A DNA stretch of 64,000 nucleotides from assembly GCA_024811115.1 (NCBI GenBank), contig JAKOGH010000121.1:62001-126000 (forward strand). Direction: 5' to 3'. Made by a program: the position numbers and the translations under genes. A model generated the notes under the pieces. The model was not told the origin of the DNA. It did no database searches and saw only the letters and a program-made list of their open reading frames with translations. The DNA is from Terana coerulea. Its lineage: Eukaryota; Basidiomycota; Agaricomycetes; Polyporales; Phanerochaetaceae. Shown one piece after another: positions 9,664 through 20,823 of the stretch (its first letter is position 1; every line of letters begins with the position of its first letter).

Positions 9664-12600
9664 ATGCCAGACTCACCGACCCCGGAGCAAGCAGGCCCAT
9701 CGCAAGCAGGCCCATCGCGCAAGGCGGGCAAGGAGCGCCAGGCTCCGCAGCCCACAGATATCGCAGAGAAACTATTCGCCCTGCGCAGGCGACAAGCTGG
9801 GTGCGTCTTCAAGTTCCGACTTGCTCTTTTTATTCTGCTAACCGTTGCATCATTTGATACTCTCTCAGCCTGGCCAAGCCTAAGGAGCGGACAGATCGCC
9901 CTTCAGCACCATCCACCTCCACCTCTAGGACACCCGTACACCCTCGTCGCCCCGGCGAACACACGCGTCGCCACCCATGAACCCCAGCATCGTAGTCTCG
10001 CAAGTAACCTCCCATCTCGACGGCGGCCCTGACGAGCAGGACTTTTCAAGACGCCTGAAGCTCACCCCTTCTTCGCCACGGCACCATCACTCTCGGCAAG
10101 AGCACAGCAGCCCACGGGGAAGCGGAAAGCTCTACAACCCTAATGTCGACCCGCCACGACGCCTCCCCGTGACTGCCGAGCCAGATGCGATGTCTGAAGC
10201 GGCGTCGAGCTCCTACGCCCCTCGCGGCCCGGCACCCTCGAACTCTCGGTCACATCATCGCCCACAAGCGTCGAGGGCGGAGGGGACGCACCCCGCCTGT
10301 TCGACCCGCGGAAGGACAACCCGCACCAGTTCGCGGTCTTGGCCCGTCCCAGCAACGGATCGCCACCAACTGGCCGACCCACTCCAACGCCCAAGTCATC
10401 CGGAGACTGGGTCTCAGCATCCTCAGCCTCCTCATATGCGCAGTCTACCATCTCTTCCAGCTTCACCCTGAACACCACCACGACCGAGAGTTCAGCCTCG
10501 TCGGCAATATTCGATAACGGCCAACGTTCTGAAGATAGCACGGCTTCCTCCACCGTGCTTTCATCACAACTCAAACACTTGTATCGGACTATCATTGCTT
10601 TAGAGGGAAAAGTGACAGCCGGGGACCGAGATGTGGACATGCAGGACGACATCTATGAAGATTCCCACCGCATCGGCGTGCTGCAGAAGGGGCAGCCTGT
10701 GACCACACGGACCAAACAGGAAGAGGAAGCTGAACAGGAGCGATACCGCAAATTAATCCACGAACACAAAGAGTAAGTCCCGCGGCACGCTGTCACCAGG
10801 CGAACGGACTTGGTAGCTAACATTGCGCCTGTAGGCTCGCGTCCGTCGTGCACCAGCTGCTCTCCGTGACCCTATCACCGAATGTTCCAGTCTCCCTCCG
10901 CAATATCCCCATCAAATATAATCTCGTCAGCCGCCTTTGGCTTCATGCATTTCACAGGCTCCTCGAGTCGTTGCGACGTGCCGCCACGTCGTCCGCCCAC
11001 CCGGACATCGCCCTTGAGAATCTTGTGGTATGTCACTCCCACAAATTACCAAATAAGGAAGATTAATGGGCGTTTAGGAATTCATCTACTATGCATACAC
11101 ATTCTACGCCGGCCTCATGGACGAGCAAAACTTGGCCCAGTTCAGGAGCAACTGGGTGGAATGCCTTGGGGACGTCGCTCGCTACCGTATGGCGGTGACC
11201 GCTCTGATCGAAAGCCAGGCGGCGACGGCGCCCAAGACCCTTCCCGTCAACTCTATCACCCGCGCAGCACTGTCCGGCAACCATCTATCGCCTGGTCCCA
11301 GCACCCCGGAAGCCTCGGCCTTGTCGGACAAGAACGTTCTGTCTGCTGGCGGCTCCCCAGCGCCACTGGCTCGCATCGACGACTCGCCTCCGCCGTCCGT
11401 CGGCGAGCAGCCGCAGCCCGAGTTCGTACCGAGCGTGGGTATCGCAGCCGCTCGTGCCATGGAACTCGAGCCGGAGAAGGAGCGCTGGCGTCAAGTGTCG
11501 AGGGACTGGTACTCGAAGGGCCTGGCGTTCCAGCCTGGTTCAGGCAAGCTTCATCACCATCTTGGCGTCCTGAGCAGGGACCGTGAAGGCGGTGACAAGG
11601 AAGAGCTGCGCGCCGTCTACCACTTTGTGAAAAGGTGCGTTTGCCGCTTTTCCCCTCAGGATTAGATCCCCTGACGCTTGGGCCCAGCATGATAACGCTG
11701 CACCCGTTCTCGACCTCGCGAGAAGCCGTGCTTCCTCTTTGGTCTGCAACCGCTCAGTCGCGCCGACAAGCGCCTGATGCCGGCCTCACGGAGCTTTTTG
11801 TTCTTCTGCATGGCATGCTGTTCACGAACATCCAGCTTGATGACTTCAAGGGTGTGCTCGCACGGTTCGAGGAGAAGCTCGTCATCGAAGGTGAGTGTTC
11901 GGCCCGCATTGAAATCTTGGCTTCGGCACTCGCGGATGCTGCAAAGCGTCTTATCGGGACCGAGTCGCTCGAGCCAAGCTTTCATTTACCAGTCTCTTGA
12001 GCGCTCATTACATTATGCTTACCATTAATACAGGGGACGAAGTCGAGGAGCGCGAATGGATCATGATGGCGGTCATCAACATCGGCGCGGTCCTGGAATA
12101 CGGACGCTCTACCGCGGTTCTTCGACGCGTGTCCGGCATCATGGCCAAGGAGACTATCCCTGGCTCGACCGCTAGCCCTATCATGATGAATGGCGCCAGC
12201 AAAGTCAAGCTCATGGCGAAGCGCGGTGAGGCCGACGACAGGAAGATGGAGGTCGATGACGAGGATGATGCCACCGGCGGCCTCCGTGCCATGGTCATCA
12301 ACGAGGCGTCACCCGTCGTCTCCGAGGCCACTTCCTCTGAGCCAGACCTCGCACCCGCACTCCAGAACGCGCTCGAGCTCATGTTCGCGATGTTCACACA
12401 CGTCCTCGGCAAGCCTACGCTGCGCAAGACTTCCGCCGTTGCACACTCTTCACTAAACCCCTACATCTCGATCATGATGACTTTCTTGGTGACTGCTCTG
12501 AAGGAGAAGACCGCTGAGCAGATCGTCACGCGCAACATCCCCTGGGAGCCCCTCGCCGCCTTCCTCACCTCCGGCATCCCGCGCAAAGTCATGTTTGCCG

Positions 12601-13914
12601 AGCTCCAGAAGGAGCACAGCCTGCTCCTGTCGAGGCGGGTGCCGCCCACTGTCCGAGGACTGGTGCCTGCGTGGTCTCGGGTGGGGCGGCAAGAAGATCT
12701 ACGAGCGCGGCTTCTGGGACAAGGCGACGCTCGGCGAGGAGAAGTCGCTCGAGGCGGACGTGCTCGACAAGGAGGACGTCGTGGACCTGCAGGACGGCGT
12801 CATCGAGGACGACGCCGAGGACGACGAGCAGGCTCGCGCCCGTGCAGAGGCTGCCCGGTCGGAGCGGGACGGGCGGTCGATTCGCGCGGCGCGGGCGGCG
12901 CTCAAGCTCGCGAAGGCGGTCCACGGCTTCACGTACACGCCGTCGCCTGTCAAGGACGGCAAGGGCGCGTGGAGCATCGAGGGCCCGCTCGCAGACCGCG
13001 TTGCACGCTGGCGCGAGGCGGCGCGGCTCGAAAAGCTGGAGGAGGAGCGCAGGCGGCGCGGCACGCGCTGGGGTGAGGACGACGAGATGGACGTGGACGA
13101 CGACGAGGGCATGGTGGATGCGGCTGTGAGCGACGACGACGACGACGTGTCGGACGAAGTCAAGGCTCTCAAGGTAAGCGTTGACTCGCGCGCTGAATAT
13201 GCTCTGTCCCTGACTAACAATACCGCAGGAACGATTACGCTATCTCTCGAGCTTCGAGAGCGACAGCCGCGCGTCACCGAGGCGGCGCCCAAGAGGCAAA
13301 GACCATGACGGCGCCCGCCTTCGCATGGCTCCCGGCTACACCATCCTTGTCTTCGACACCAACGTCCTTCTTTCCTCGCTGCCCATGTTCAACAATCTCG
13401 TCGGAGACCTTGCATTGGACCATTGTCGTGCCCTTACCCGTTATCATGGAGCTTGACGGTCTCTCGTCGGACTCGACGCCGCTCGGCGAGGCCGCCAAGG
13501 CTGCCTCCGCGTCCATCATGTCTCATCTGCGGACCCACGGCGTGTCTCTGAAGATCCAGACCTCCAAGGGCAACTACCTCTCTAACCTCAATGTGCGGAC
13601 GGAGCAAGTCGACTTCTATGATGAGTCTTCTGGAGTCGCAACATGGACGACTTGATCCTCCGGGCTGCTATCTGGCAGACCGAACACTGGCTTGACCGCT
13701 CGGTATTTTGAAGGCCTCGGAAACTTCTCAGCAAAGTGCAGGTGCGAGCAAGGTTGCGCTGTTGACTTTCGACCGCATGCGTGAGTGCCTTGATTGTTCT
13801 AACTTTGGTGAGAGTCTAACGACATATGTTGCAGTCCGTCTGAAAGCACGTTCGCGCGAAGTCGACGCCCCGTCGGAGAAGGAACTGGCCGCGATACTGT
13901 CCGGAAAGCCGTGA
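9664..13914 (+). CDS. EST1/SMG6-like protein with C-terminal PIN nuclease domain
   Basis: A low-complexity N-terminal region (intron 9801-9868) leads to the EST1 domains. Exons include 10835-11027, 11078-11634 and 11688-11890, followed by one starting at 12034. Diagnostic stretches are HQLLSVTLSPN, EFIYYAYTFYAGL and the 14-3-3-like DWYSKGLAFQPGSGKLHHHL. A long acidic region precedes the PIN domain. Three PIN aspartates are visible: VFDTN, MDDLIL and LTFDRM. Metazoan SMG6 uses such a domain to cut mRNA in nonsense-mediated decay, and EST1 relatives act at telomeres; either role here is inferred. The reading frame breaks near 12635, 13400, 13632 and 13706-13709, the last a TTTT run where TTTTT restores frame. 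The N-terminal region near 9960-10250 is also not continuous. The last intron is about 13780-13833. The domains are too well conserved for an old pseudogene. Confidence 0.8.
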
Positions 13915-14349
13915 ACGCCCGCCGCTGTCTCTCAACAACTACTACTACTCATCGCCGCCGCCGCCGTGCCTAGCCCGAAAAGGTGCTCGCCCTGGGGGCG
14001 TCCGTCCACCAAGCCGTCGATCTCTGCGTGCCGCCGTGGCGCACTTCTTGCCAGAAGACGGACAGGACAAGCCGAGGGACATATGCACCCCACCTGTGGG
14101 CCGTGGAGGCCCGATGCCGTTGTGCATCGCCGCGCGCGCTCTCCTACTCATTCTCTGGACGCTTTCATGCGCCGATCCTCATTCATTGTCGTTGTGCCCT
14201 GGCCCCATCTTGATCTGGTGTATCCTTATTTGTGTCACTGTGTCGTTCGTTCCTGATACCCCCTCGTATTTCATCACGCAAATGTACAGTAGGCCCCATA
14301 CAGTACTTACTGCAGTAAATGGCATTCCTTTCTTCCAGGCACGGCTGAT

Positions 14350-15185
14350 CGAGTGGGAGATGAACGATTTGATGCCTTCGGGGCCCGCACCTCCCCCTGT
14401 CTCGAATTGGACTCTGTAGTTCGGCCTCCTCTGCGTGGTTCGAGGACGGCTTCGTCGAGAACCGTACAGGAGACGGCCTGTCCTCCGAGCGGTATGTGCA
14501 TCGTCGCTGCGAGCGTTCTACAGGCGTCCAGAAAAGCCACAGCCGCTGAGCCTCGGTGAATCACCGTCTTTAGCGTCGTTGCTGTATGATAAACTCATTC
14601 CTGAGTCACCTCCGCCCATATGTCTTGGCCAGACTTATCGCTCTGCAAGCGAGCGTGTTCTGCTGGAGGGTGAGTCGTCTGTCGTGGCGCCTCTCGCCGA
14701 GCTAGCATGCCGTGATGATCAATCGTACAGGCTCCGAACATACCTTCACCCTCTAGAAGGACTCACAGGGGGCCGCACATGTTCTCCGACATAGTTACGT
14801 GGGCCGTTCGATCAGTGGCTCAGAACCACCATTCGAACCGTCCGGAAGGCGATCCTCAGTCCTCGAGTGCCTGCACGCAGCTGCACTTTTGCGGCCGGCT
14901 CAAGTGGTCTCGAGCCCTCGACGCTGATTTCCAGCTCAGTGCATTCTTCCGTTGCATAGGCTTCGCGCAATCGTCCAAGCCTCGTCCCATATTCTGCGAC
15001 GCCTCTGCACCAATTACACATCCGCTGGTCAGGAAAAGCGGACGAGTTACTTGTTTACGGTGGCGGTCATAATCTCGGTCGCCTCAGCGGCGGCAGCGCT
15101 CCGCCTGTGCATCGGCGCAGCGACTCGGACCTCTCGACGACGCTCTGCATATTTCCCTGGCCTCGATAGGAAACCTCCAGGATGA
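14350..15185 (+). CDS. Uncharacterised protein with a C-terminal membrane segment
   Basis: Not recognised. Coding-like blocks join across plausible GT-AG introns: SSAWFEDGFVENRTGDG, an intron from about 14491 to 14522, then RRPEKPQPLSLGESP and ICLGQTYRSASERVLLEG, an intron from about 14670 to 14730, then SEHTFTL. A third block, in another frame, runs to 15185 and ends with a single hydrophobic stretch (YLFTVAVIISVASAAAALRL) and a short basic tail. One or two frame breaks are needed, near 14419 and 14755. The single C-terminal helix would suit a tail-anchored protein. The 5' end is uncertain; it may begin upstream near 14200-14290. Confidence 0.4.
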
Positions 15186-15332
15186 TGGCAGTTAAGCTCA
15201 TGCTCAAGGTCGCGCCGCAAACGGCTTTTCCCCGCCCATACGCAATGCCGCCTCGACGCGAAGACGCGAAGGTGGGCAGAGCAAGCTTGTTTGTTTGGTC
15301 CCAGCGCGGCCGCCCTCCCGCTCCTGCGATGC

Positions 15333-15338
15333 TATAAA
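15333..15338 (+). promoter_or_regulatory. TATA-like box for the small membrane gene
   Basis: TATAAA lies 65 bp upstream of the ATG at 15403, a normal spacing for a fungal core promoter. The call depends on that small gene being real. Confidence 0.4.
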
Positions 15339-15402
15339 ACCGCAAGTGCCACAGCGCATCGTATTAACTGCAGCTGCAGCCCAACGAACCCGACCATACA
15401 CG

Positions 15403-15620
15403 ATGGCGCGTCCCGTCTACACCGAGGCTTTCCTGCTCGAGTCCACGCCGCGCCACTGCGGCGACTGCCACCGCGCGCCGCCCGACTTCCCGCGCCGGAG
15501 TCGGCGGATCTCTCGCTGCTCTCTACCGTCCTGCTGGTTGTGATACTGGCGGTCGGTGGTGCATTCTTTATCATGGCCGTAGCCTGCCTCCTCGGCGAGG
15601 ACCACAACACAGGTGCGCCT
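15403..15620 (+). CDS. Small single-pass membrane protein (tentative)
   Basis: An ATG in good context starts MARPVYTEAFLLESTP, then CGDC and a proline-rich stretch. After one frame change near 15500 (CCC where CCCC would keep frame) comes a clear transmembrane helix, VLLVVILAVGGAFFIMAVAC, and then GEDHNT just before a possible donor at 15611. The upstream TATA box supports transcription. Family unknown. The 3' end is not resolved; a second exon after about 15680 is possible. Confidence 0.4.
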
Positions 15621-16282
15621 CTCTGTCTGCCACTCGCTTGGTTGACGCCGCGCTGACTTGCAACACACGGCGTGGTAGTATTACACCCCCAGTTGCAGAC
15701 GGAGCGCACGCGCTCCTGTGGGCCGTCAAGCAGAGCACACGCGGGTGCGCCGCAATGTGCTAGTGGGCCCGCACCGTATGTTCGCTCTCTTCCCCGCGAA
15801 GGTTTTGTCTTGCTCATAAGCTTGGAACAGGCCTTCCACAACGTGCCCTCATAACGACCGACACGACGCATCTTCAGCACCACCATTCAGTCCGATTAAA
15901 AACCTCAAGCCGCTCAAGCCTTCCGGCGAGCCCGACGGTGGAATGTGGCACAGCTTCAAGTTCAGGCTGTACACCTAAGTCCGTTGATTCCGCCGTGACC
16001 ATCTTTCCCTCGCGCCCCGCACATCCCTCAGGACCCGGGACTCTCGGCCAGTGATTCAACTGCCGCCCATGTACAATACTAGTAGCTCCTATTCTCTCGC
16101 CGATGGACACTTAGGGGCCGCGCTCCGTGTACTGTAGCTAGATCTCTGAATGAATATCATCGACCGCCTCACTCAATTGGATGGATACCCGCTTCCATCT
16201 AACCCATTGAGTATAAAAGTATACCAGGATGGATTAGTGCAGTGATTACGGACATTTAAGCTACAACTCATATGCCACCCCA
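15621..16282. other. Intergenic region
   Basis: I see no supported gene. It may hold a last exon of the small membrane gene, and the 3' end of the cytochrome b561 gene on the other strand. Confidence 0.4.
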
Positions 16283-18213
16283 TCAATACCGTACAGAGAT
16301 AGGCAAGCGCCCCTGCACTTCCCGCATCTCAATTACTGATGGAGCTCGCGCACCGGCCTGCGTGGTCGGACCGCGTGCGCCCAGACCGTCGAAAATAGCG
16401 TCCAAGTCGTCGTCGAAGTCTTCTGCGGGGGGCACGATGGGGCGCGCGGTCGGCGGTTCTCGTCGCACGGGCACAGGCCCTGCAAGGGTAGTCGCCGGCG
16501 ACCCGAGCCGAGAGGGCAATTCGAGATGCCAGCCAAGCCGCTCCTGGTTGAATTGCGTACGCAGACGCGACAGACCGGCCAAATAAGCTACGGCCACGAC
16601 CTGAGTGATGCCAGAGGCGGAACAGGCTCCTGTCAGTTTGTGTTACAGCCGAGGAGGGTCGGGAGTAACCTTACCACACTCCAAATGACGCAGCCAATGA
16701 TGAGGGCCCTCTTGGTATGCGAGCTTAGCGACCAGCTCCTGTTTATGCCGGTGAACGTCTGCGATTGGACGAGTCCGACCAATCAGCGGAGGCCGAGGAC
16801 AAGGGACGAGTTATCGCGCACCTCGAACAGGGATAGCACAACGATAGCCAGGCCTGTGATAACATGCAGAATGTTCCGAAGAGGGTGTGCCTTGCCTTTC
16901 TTCGGACGGTGCAGCCGGATATGCGTGCCTACGGACATTTGCAGGACACACAGCGCGAAGACGACGACCCCGGCAATCTGCATAATGAAAGCCCGCGACA
17001 CGCCTGATCAGGAGAAGCTAATCATGGGAAGACGCAAGCTCTTCGCTTACCTGATGCTCGTTCACGACGTGGCGGTGGCGCTCGCGAGACACGAGTACCG
17101 GACCCAATGCCCACCCTGGAAGCATCGTCGGAAGGCCCAAAACGACGACCGTGAGCCAGTGCGCACGGAACCAGAGGCTCGTCGCTGTCCTTCCCCAGCG
17201 AGCAATCACGGCGGCGAGCGGAAGGAAGACAGCGAACCCGAGGAAGGCCAGGACTGCATGGGCGACAAGAATACTGTGATGCGACGCTTGCAGTGGAGAG
17301 GTCACGGGTTCTGACGATGGAGAAGTCAGTGGCAATGCGGAAGAGGAGGAGCTTGAGGATGCTGCGGGGTGGGAGGATGAAGGCGGAGGAGGGGTAGTTT
17401 GTTTCGAGGAAGCTGATGTTGAGCTTGAGGAGGGCGGCGTGGGTGGTAGTGACGTCGATATGGTGGGCGTCGACACGGTGGACGTCGGCTGAGTACTTGA
17501 ACTCTGGTCGTCATCGTCATCGTCGTCATCCTCAGTCGTCTTGCTGAGGTCCAGAGTGAATGAACCTGCGTCCAGGTGCTGTTCGATATCCGCCGATGGG
17601 TCGGTAGAATTCGGGTTGGTTACACCGAAAGCCCAAATAATCGATTGCACAGTAGAACCCGTATTTGACACATCGAATGAAAGGATAGGGCCAGAGGCAG
17701 ACGACTAGAAGTGAATGATGAATGTTGGTATTGCGCTCCAGGGACATCCACTGATTACTCACGATATCCTTATGCTGAGATATGGTGGCGGCGCGCGAAG
17801 GGTTGGGATCCAGACGTGGCTGAACGTGTCCTGTAGCAAGTCTTTGCGACAATGTTACCGAGCCGTCGGCGTTAGGCCACATGATAACGACAGGAGTATT
17901 GTTCATCGAAGAACCGAAGCCACTGGCAAAGCAAGAACATGAGTACAGCGCAGGGTTCATTACGTGAGTAGCTTGTCGCACATGGACATCCAGCCCAGCT
18001 GATTAAGGGGCTTGAGCTCGTCTATGAAGGAAGCGATCAGGATTGGCGATGCTTCGTAGCATTGGAAAACGTACAAGTGACGGTGTTGCCTCGTGTAACA
18101 GCATCTACGCACATCAGAGTTCCACACCACAGTGCCCCTCCCTTCGCTTCGCCTACGGAGAGCAAGGAGAAGAAAACAGACGATGTCAAAGCTAAGGCGT
18201 TCCTATGACGCAT
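16283..18213 (-). CDS. Secreted/membrane DOMON-cytochrome b561 protein
   Basis: Seven exons on the minus strand: 18213-18075, 18021-17964, 17922-17763, 17704-17051, 16977-16822, 16758-16675 and 16600-16283, all joining in frame. An N-terminal signal peptide (ALALTSSVFFSLLSVGEAKG) precedes a DOMON-type heme or sugar-binding domain (MWPNADGSVTLSQR, then SIIWAFGVTNP). A Ser/Thr/Pro linker of about 80 residues with a run of eight aspartates follows. The b561 core has several helices with paired histidines (HSILVAHAVLAFLG, FRAHW, VNEHQ, HPLRNILHVITGL). The tail is cytosolic and acidic. Such proteins move electrons across a membrane, often linked to ferric reduction or oxidative chemistry; the partner is unknown. 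No frame break is seen. Confidence 0.88.
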
Positions 18214-18753
18214 CAGGATGATCAACCAAGGGTTTGACAAGGTCTTGGTATTCCGCTGAGGCGGCACAAGAAGCGGGTGTTGGCAGGAAGAAGGACCGAG
18301 AGGGGAGGCATGGGGCTATTATTATGACCCGCAGCGTCGGTCGAGGTCGACGAGCATGAGAATGGAGCGGGGCCAGCGGGGCGAGGCGATGCCGAACCTT
18401 CCAAAACGTCGTCACAGCGCGTTGAATATCGCTGATGGTCCATAAAACCAGACGTGTGCTTCGATAAAGAGTGTGAGTGAGTGTGAGTACAAGGTGCTAA
18501 CCATGCCGGCGTTATGCGAAAAGTCGTCCCCCAGCCGCCCGCGGAACGTCCACTAAGTGGATGTGGTACCCGGCTATCTGGAATACACGGATGGAGGGCG
18601 CACCTGGAGCCTGCGCTTTACACACACTGTCCCGGCTCAGCGAAGGTATCTCGCTACGAAACTGGTGCCGACATCCGATATGGTACAAATGTGCGTTGTC
18701 TACATGTGGAGTGCTACGTGATGACCACTTGCTGTTTTGTTGACATGAGCCGT
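18214..18753. other. Intergenic region, b561 gene to NDK
   Basis: About 540 bp between the b561 start and the NDK stop, both genes on the minus strand. It should contain the b561 promoter and the NDK 3' end. No gene is seen. Confidence 0.5.
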
Positions 18754-19442
18754 TTACTCGAAGATCCACTTCGCAGTGTCGTTGGTGTACTGAACGATGC
18801 CCTCAGGGAACCAGCTATTTAGGACGAACGCGTGAGAACTCTCTGCGTGCGAAGGATATACACGCGTAAAACTCACAGCTTGATTTCCTTCTCGGCCGAC
18901 TCAACGGCGTCAGAGCCGTGGCAGATGTTGCGGCCGACAGCGAGAGCGAAATCGCCACGGATGGTGCCTGGTGAGGTTACGCGTAAACACCAATCAGAGG
19001 CTAGATATAGATTGACGCGTACCAGGAGCAGAAGCAAGGGGTTGGTAGCACCAAGCATGACACGGCCAGTCTTGACAGCATCGAGACCCTCCCAGACCAT
19101 AGCGACGACGGGGCCGGAAGCCATGTACTTGATGAGACCAGGGAAGAAGGGCTTACCCTTGAGGTCGGCGTAGTCTGCAGGATAAGCTTCAGTTCATTGT
19201 CCCCTGTATCTGGTTTGCTCCAAGAGCTACTGACGTTTCTCGAGGTGCTCAGGGGTTGCGTGGACGAGCTTCAAAGCAATGAGCTTGAAGCCACGGGCCT
19301 CGAAACGGCTGATGATGTTGCCGACGAGTCCGCGTTGGACGCCGTCGGGCTGTTACAGCAGCGTCAGAAAACCGTCTTCGCATGCGAGAACGTCGAGCAA
19401 AAGCACCTTGACCATGATGTAGGTGCGTTCGCTGACAGACAT
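18754..19442 (-). CDS. YNK1: Nucleoside diphosphate kinase
   Basis: Five exons on the minus strand: 19442-19407, 19349-19235, 19174-19023, 18967-18877 and 18814-18754. The protein of about 153 residues transfers the terminal phosphate from ATP to other nucleoside diphosphates through a phosphohistidine. The family landmarks are all present: [53 protein letters not shown] and the active-site [13 protein letters not shown]. Length matches the family. The frame breaks once at 19038-19041, where a run of four C on the coding strand needs five to read NPLASAPG. The gene is head-to-head with QCR7 across 248 bp. Confidence 0.95.
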
Positions 19443-19690
19443 GATGATGGTATGAAGGCAAGGAACGGTGAGGCGAGAAATTGGGCAGGATCAAGTTTTA
19501 TAGCACATCTTTGCGTTCGCCAGTTATCACATCCAAATCGGGCACGAAATGAAGGCTCTTCATTGGGCGTTTCGGCCTTGATGCGCCAAGCAGCCGCAAA
19601 CAACGCCTCGGGGCGAGCCGTGTCCCAGCGGACGTGCGCTAATTCACCCGCACGCAGGTCACTGCAGCCTCTCCTTTAACTTACACCAAA
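19443..19690. promoter_or_regulatory. Bidirectional promoter, NDK / QCR7
   Basis: Only 248 bp separates two divergent start codons, so both core promoters must lie here or overlap. I cannot name specific motifs. Confidence 0.6.
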
Positions 19691-20243
19691 ATGACTATCT
19701 TCGGTCCTCTCGGTCCCTCGCTCGCCTCGACCATCAAGGGCAACCGCGGCCTCTACAAGTGGTTCAAGCCCTTCGCCAACTGGTATGCTGGGCTCTCGGG
19801 CTACCGAAAGGTTGGCTTGAAGTACGACGACCTCCGTACGTGCACTTTGTGCGGGTTGGATGGGTGCATGCTGAGCAATGTGGATTACAGTCGTTGAGGA
19901 GCGACCAGACGTTCAGCGGGTGAGTATTGCTGTCTTTTTCTACGTGTCTATGTACCGACCTTACTTTGCGTTAGGCCCTGGGACGTCTCACCGCAAGGGA
20001 GACATACGACCGGAGTTTCCGCTTCAAGCGAGCGTCCCAAGCGGGCGTCCTCCACGACGACCTCCCGAAGGCGGAATGGACCAAGCCCGAAGAGGTACAG
20101 AAGGCAGTTGCATGCATAGGAAAGTCCACTCACCCGTTTGCTTTCAGGACAAGCGATACCTCAAGCCCCACGTCGAGAGCGTCGTGAAGGAGGACACTGA
20201 GCGGGCAGTGTGGGACAACATTGTCGTTGAACGGAAGAAGTAG
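19691..20243 (+). CDS. QCR7: Cytochrome bc1 complex subunit 7
   Basis: Four exons: 19691-19835, 19891-19919, 19975-20094 and 20148-20243. The product is about 129 residues, the usual size for the 14-kDa subunit of mitochondrial complex III (UQCRB family). Family landmarks are WYAGLSGYRKVGLKYDD, EERPDVQRALGRL, DRSFRFKRAS, WTKPEED and the YLKPHVESVVKE tail. It acts on the matrix side of the inner membrane, and the family needs no cleaved presequence. All introns are GT-AG, 54-55 nt, and in phase. No frame break. Confidence 0.95.
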
Positions 20244-20823
20244 AGGGGGTTACTTGTATGTCTCCACCGATTATAGACATTCTGGATATCCGCCGTCTTC
20301 ACTTCAATATGTGAAATCTTGCCGATTCCTCGCGGTGATACAATACTTCGACAGCGGCGCAAGCCATTGAACCTGAAGCACCGGCACACTCCTTGGAAGA
20401 CTGATTGCATTGTGATACCCAGCATACTCTGAACTTCCGAGTGGTCGCCAACTCACTCCGGTGGACGGTCATGTAAAGCCACGGTTACAACAGCCAATCA
20501 AATTAGTCCATTTACAAACATATATACGTCCCCCAGCGAGGACCACCTAGCTATAGGCTAATCAACTAGGTTGTACAGCTAGCTAAACTTCTCATATACG
20601 ACAACTGTAGAGTGGTGCGTTTTCCTGCGGCTGTCGCAATTATAGGCACTCTACACACCAACATATGGGCAATCTACATAGGACACAGGCCGGCTACACG
20701 CTTGTTCGATTAGGCCGACGGTTATGGTCATCGTCATGCAAAACAATATTGATCCCTCGACGACTACGGGAGGAAAACCGGGTTTCAATCAACCACTCAA
20801 AAGGAAGACGCAAGTCATGGCTA
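20244..20823. other. Intergenic region between convergent genes
   Basis: About 580 bp, moderately AT-rich, holding the 3' ends of QCR7 and of the uncharacterised minus-strand gene. GCTAG and TATA-like words recur around 20510-20590 but form no feature I can name. Confidence 0.4.

Noticed and set aside
16978..17050. Frame break in the b561 gene
   Set aside because: A first choice of acceptor gave a mismatch, but the acceptor at 16978 restores HQ-IAGVVVF exactly, so the gene is intact.
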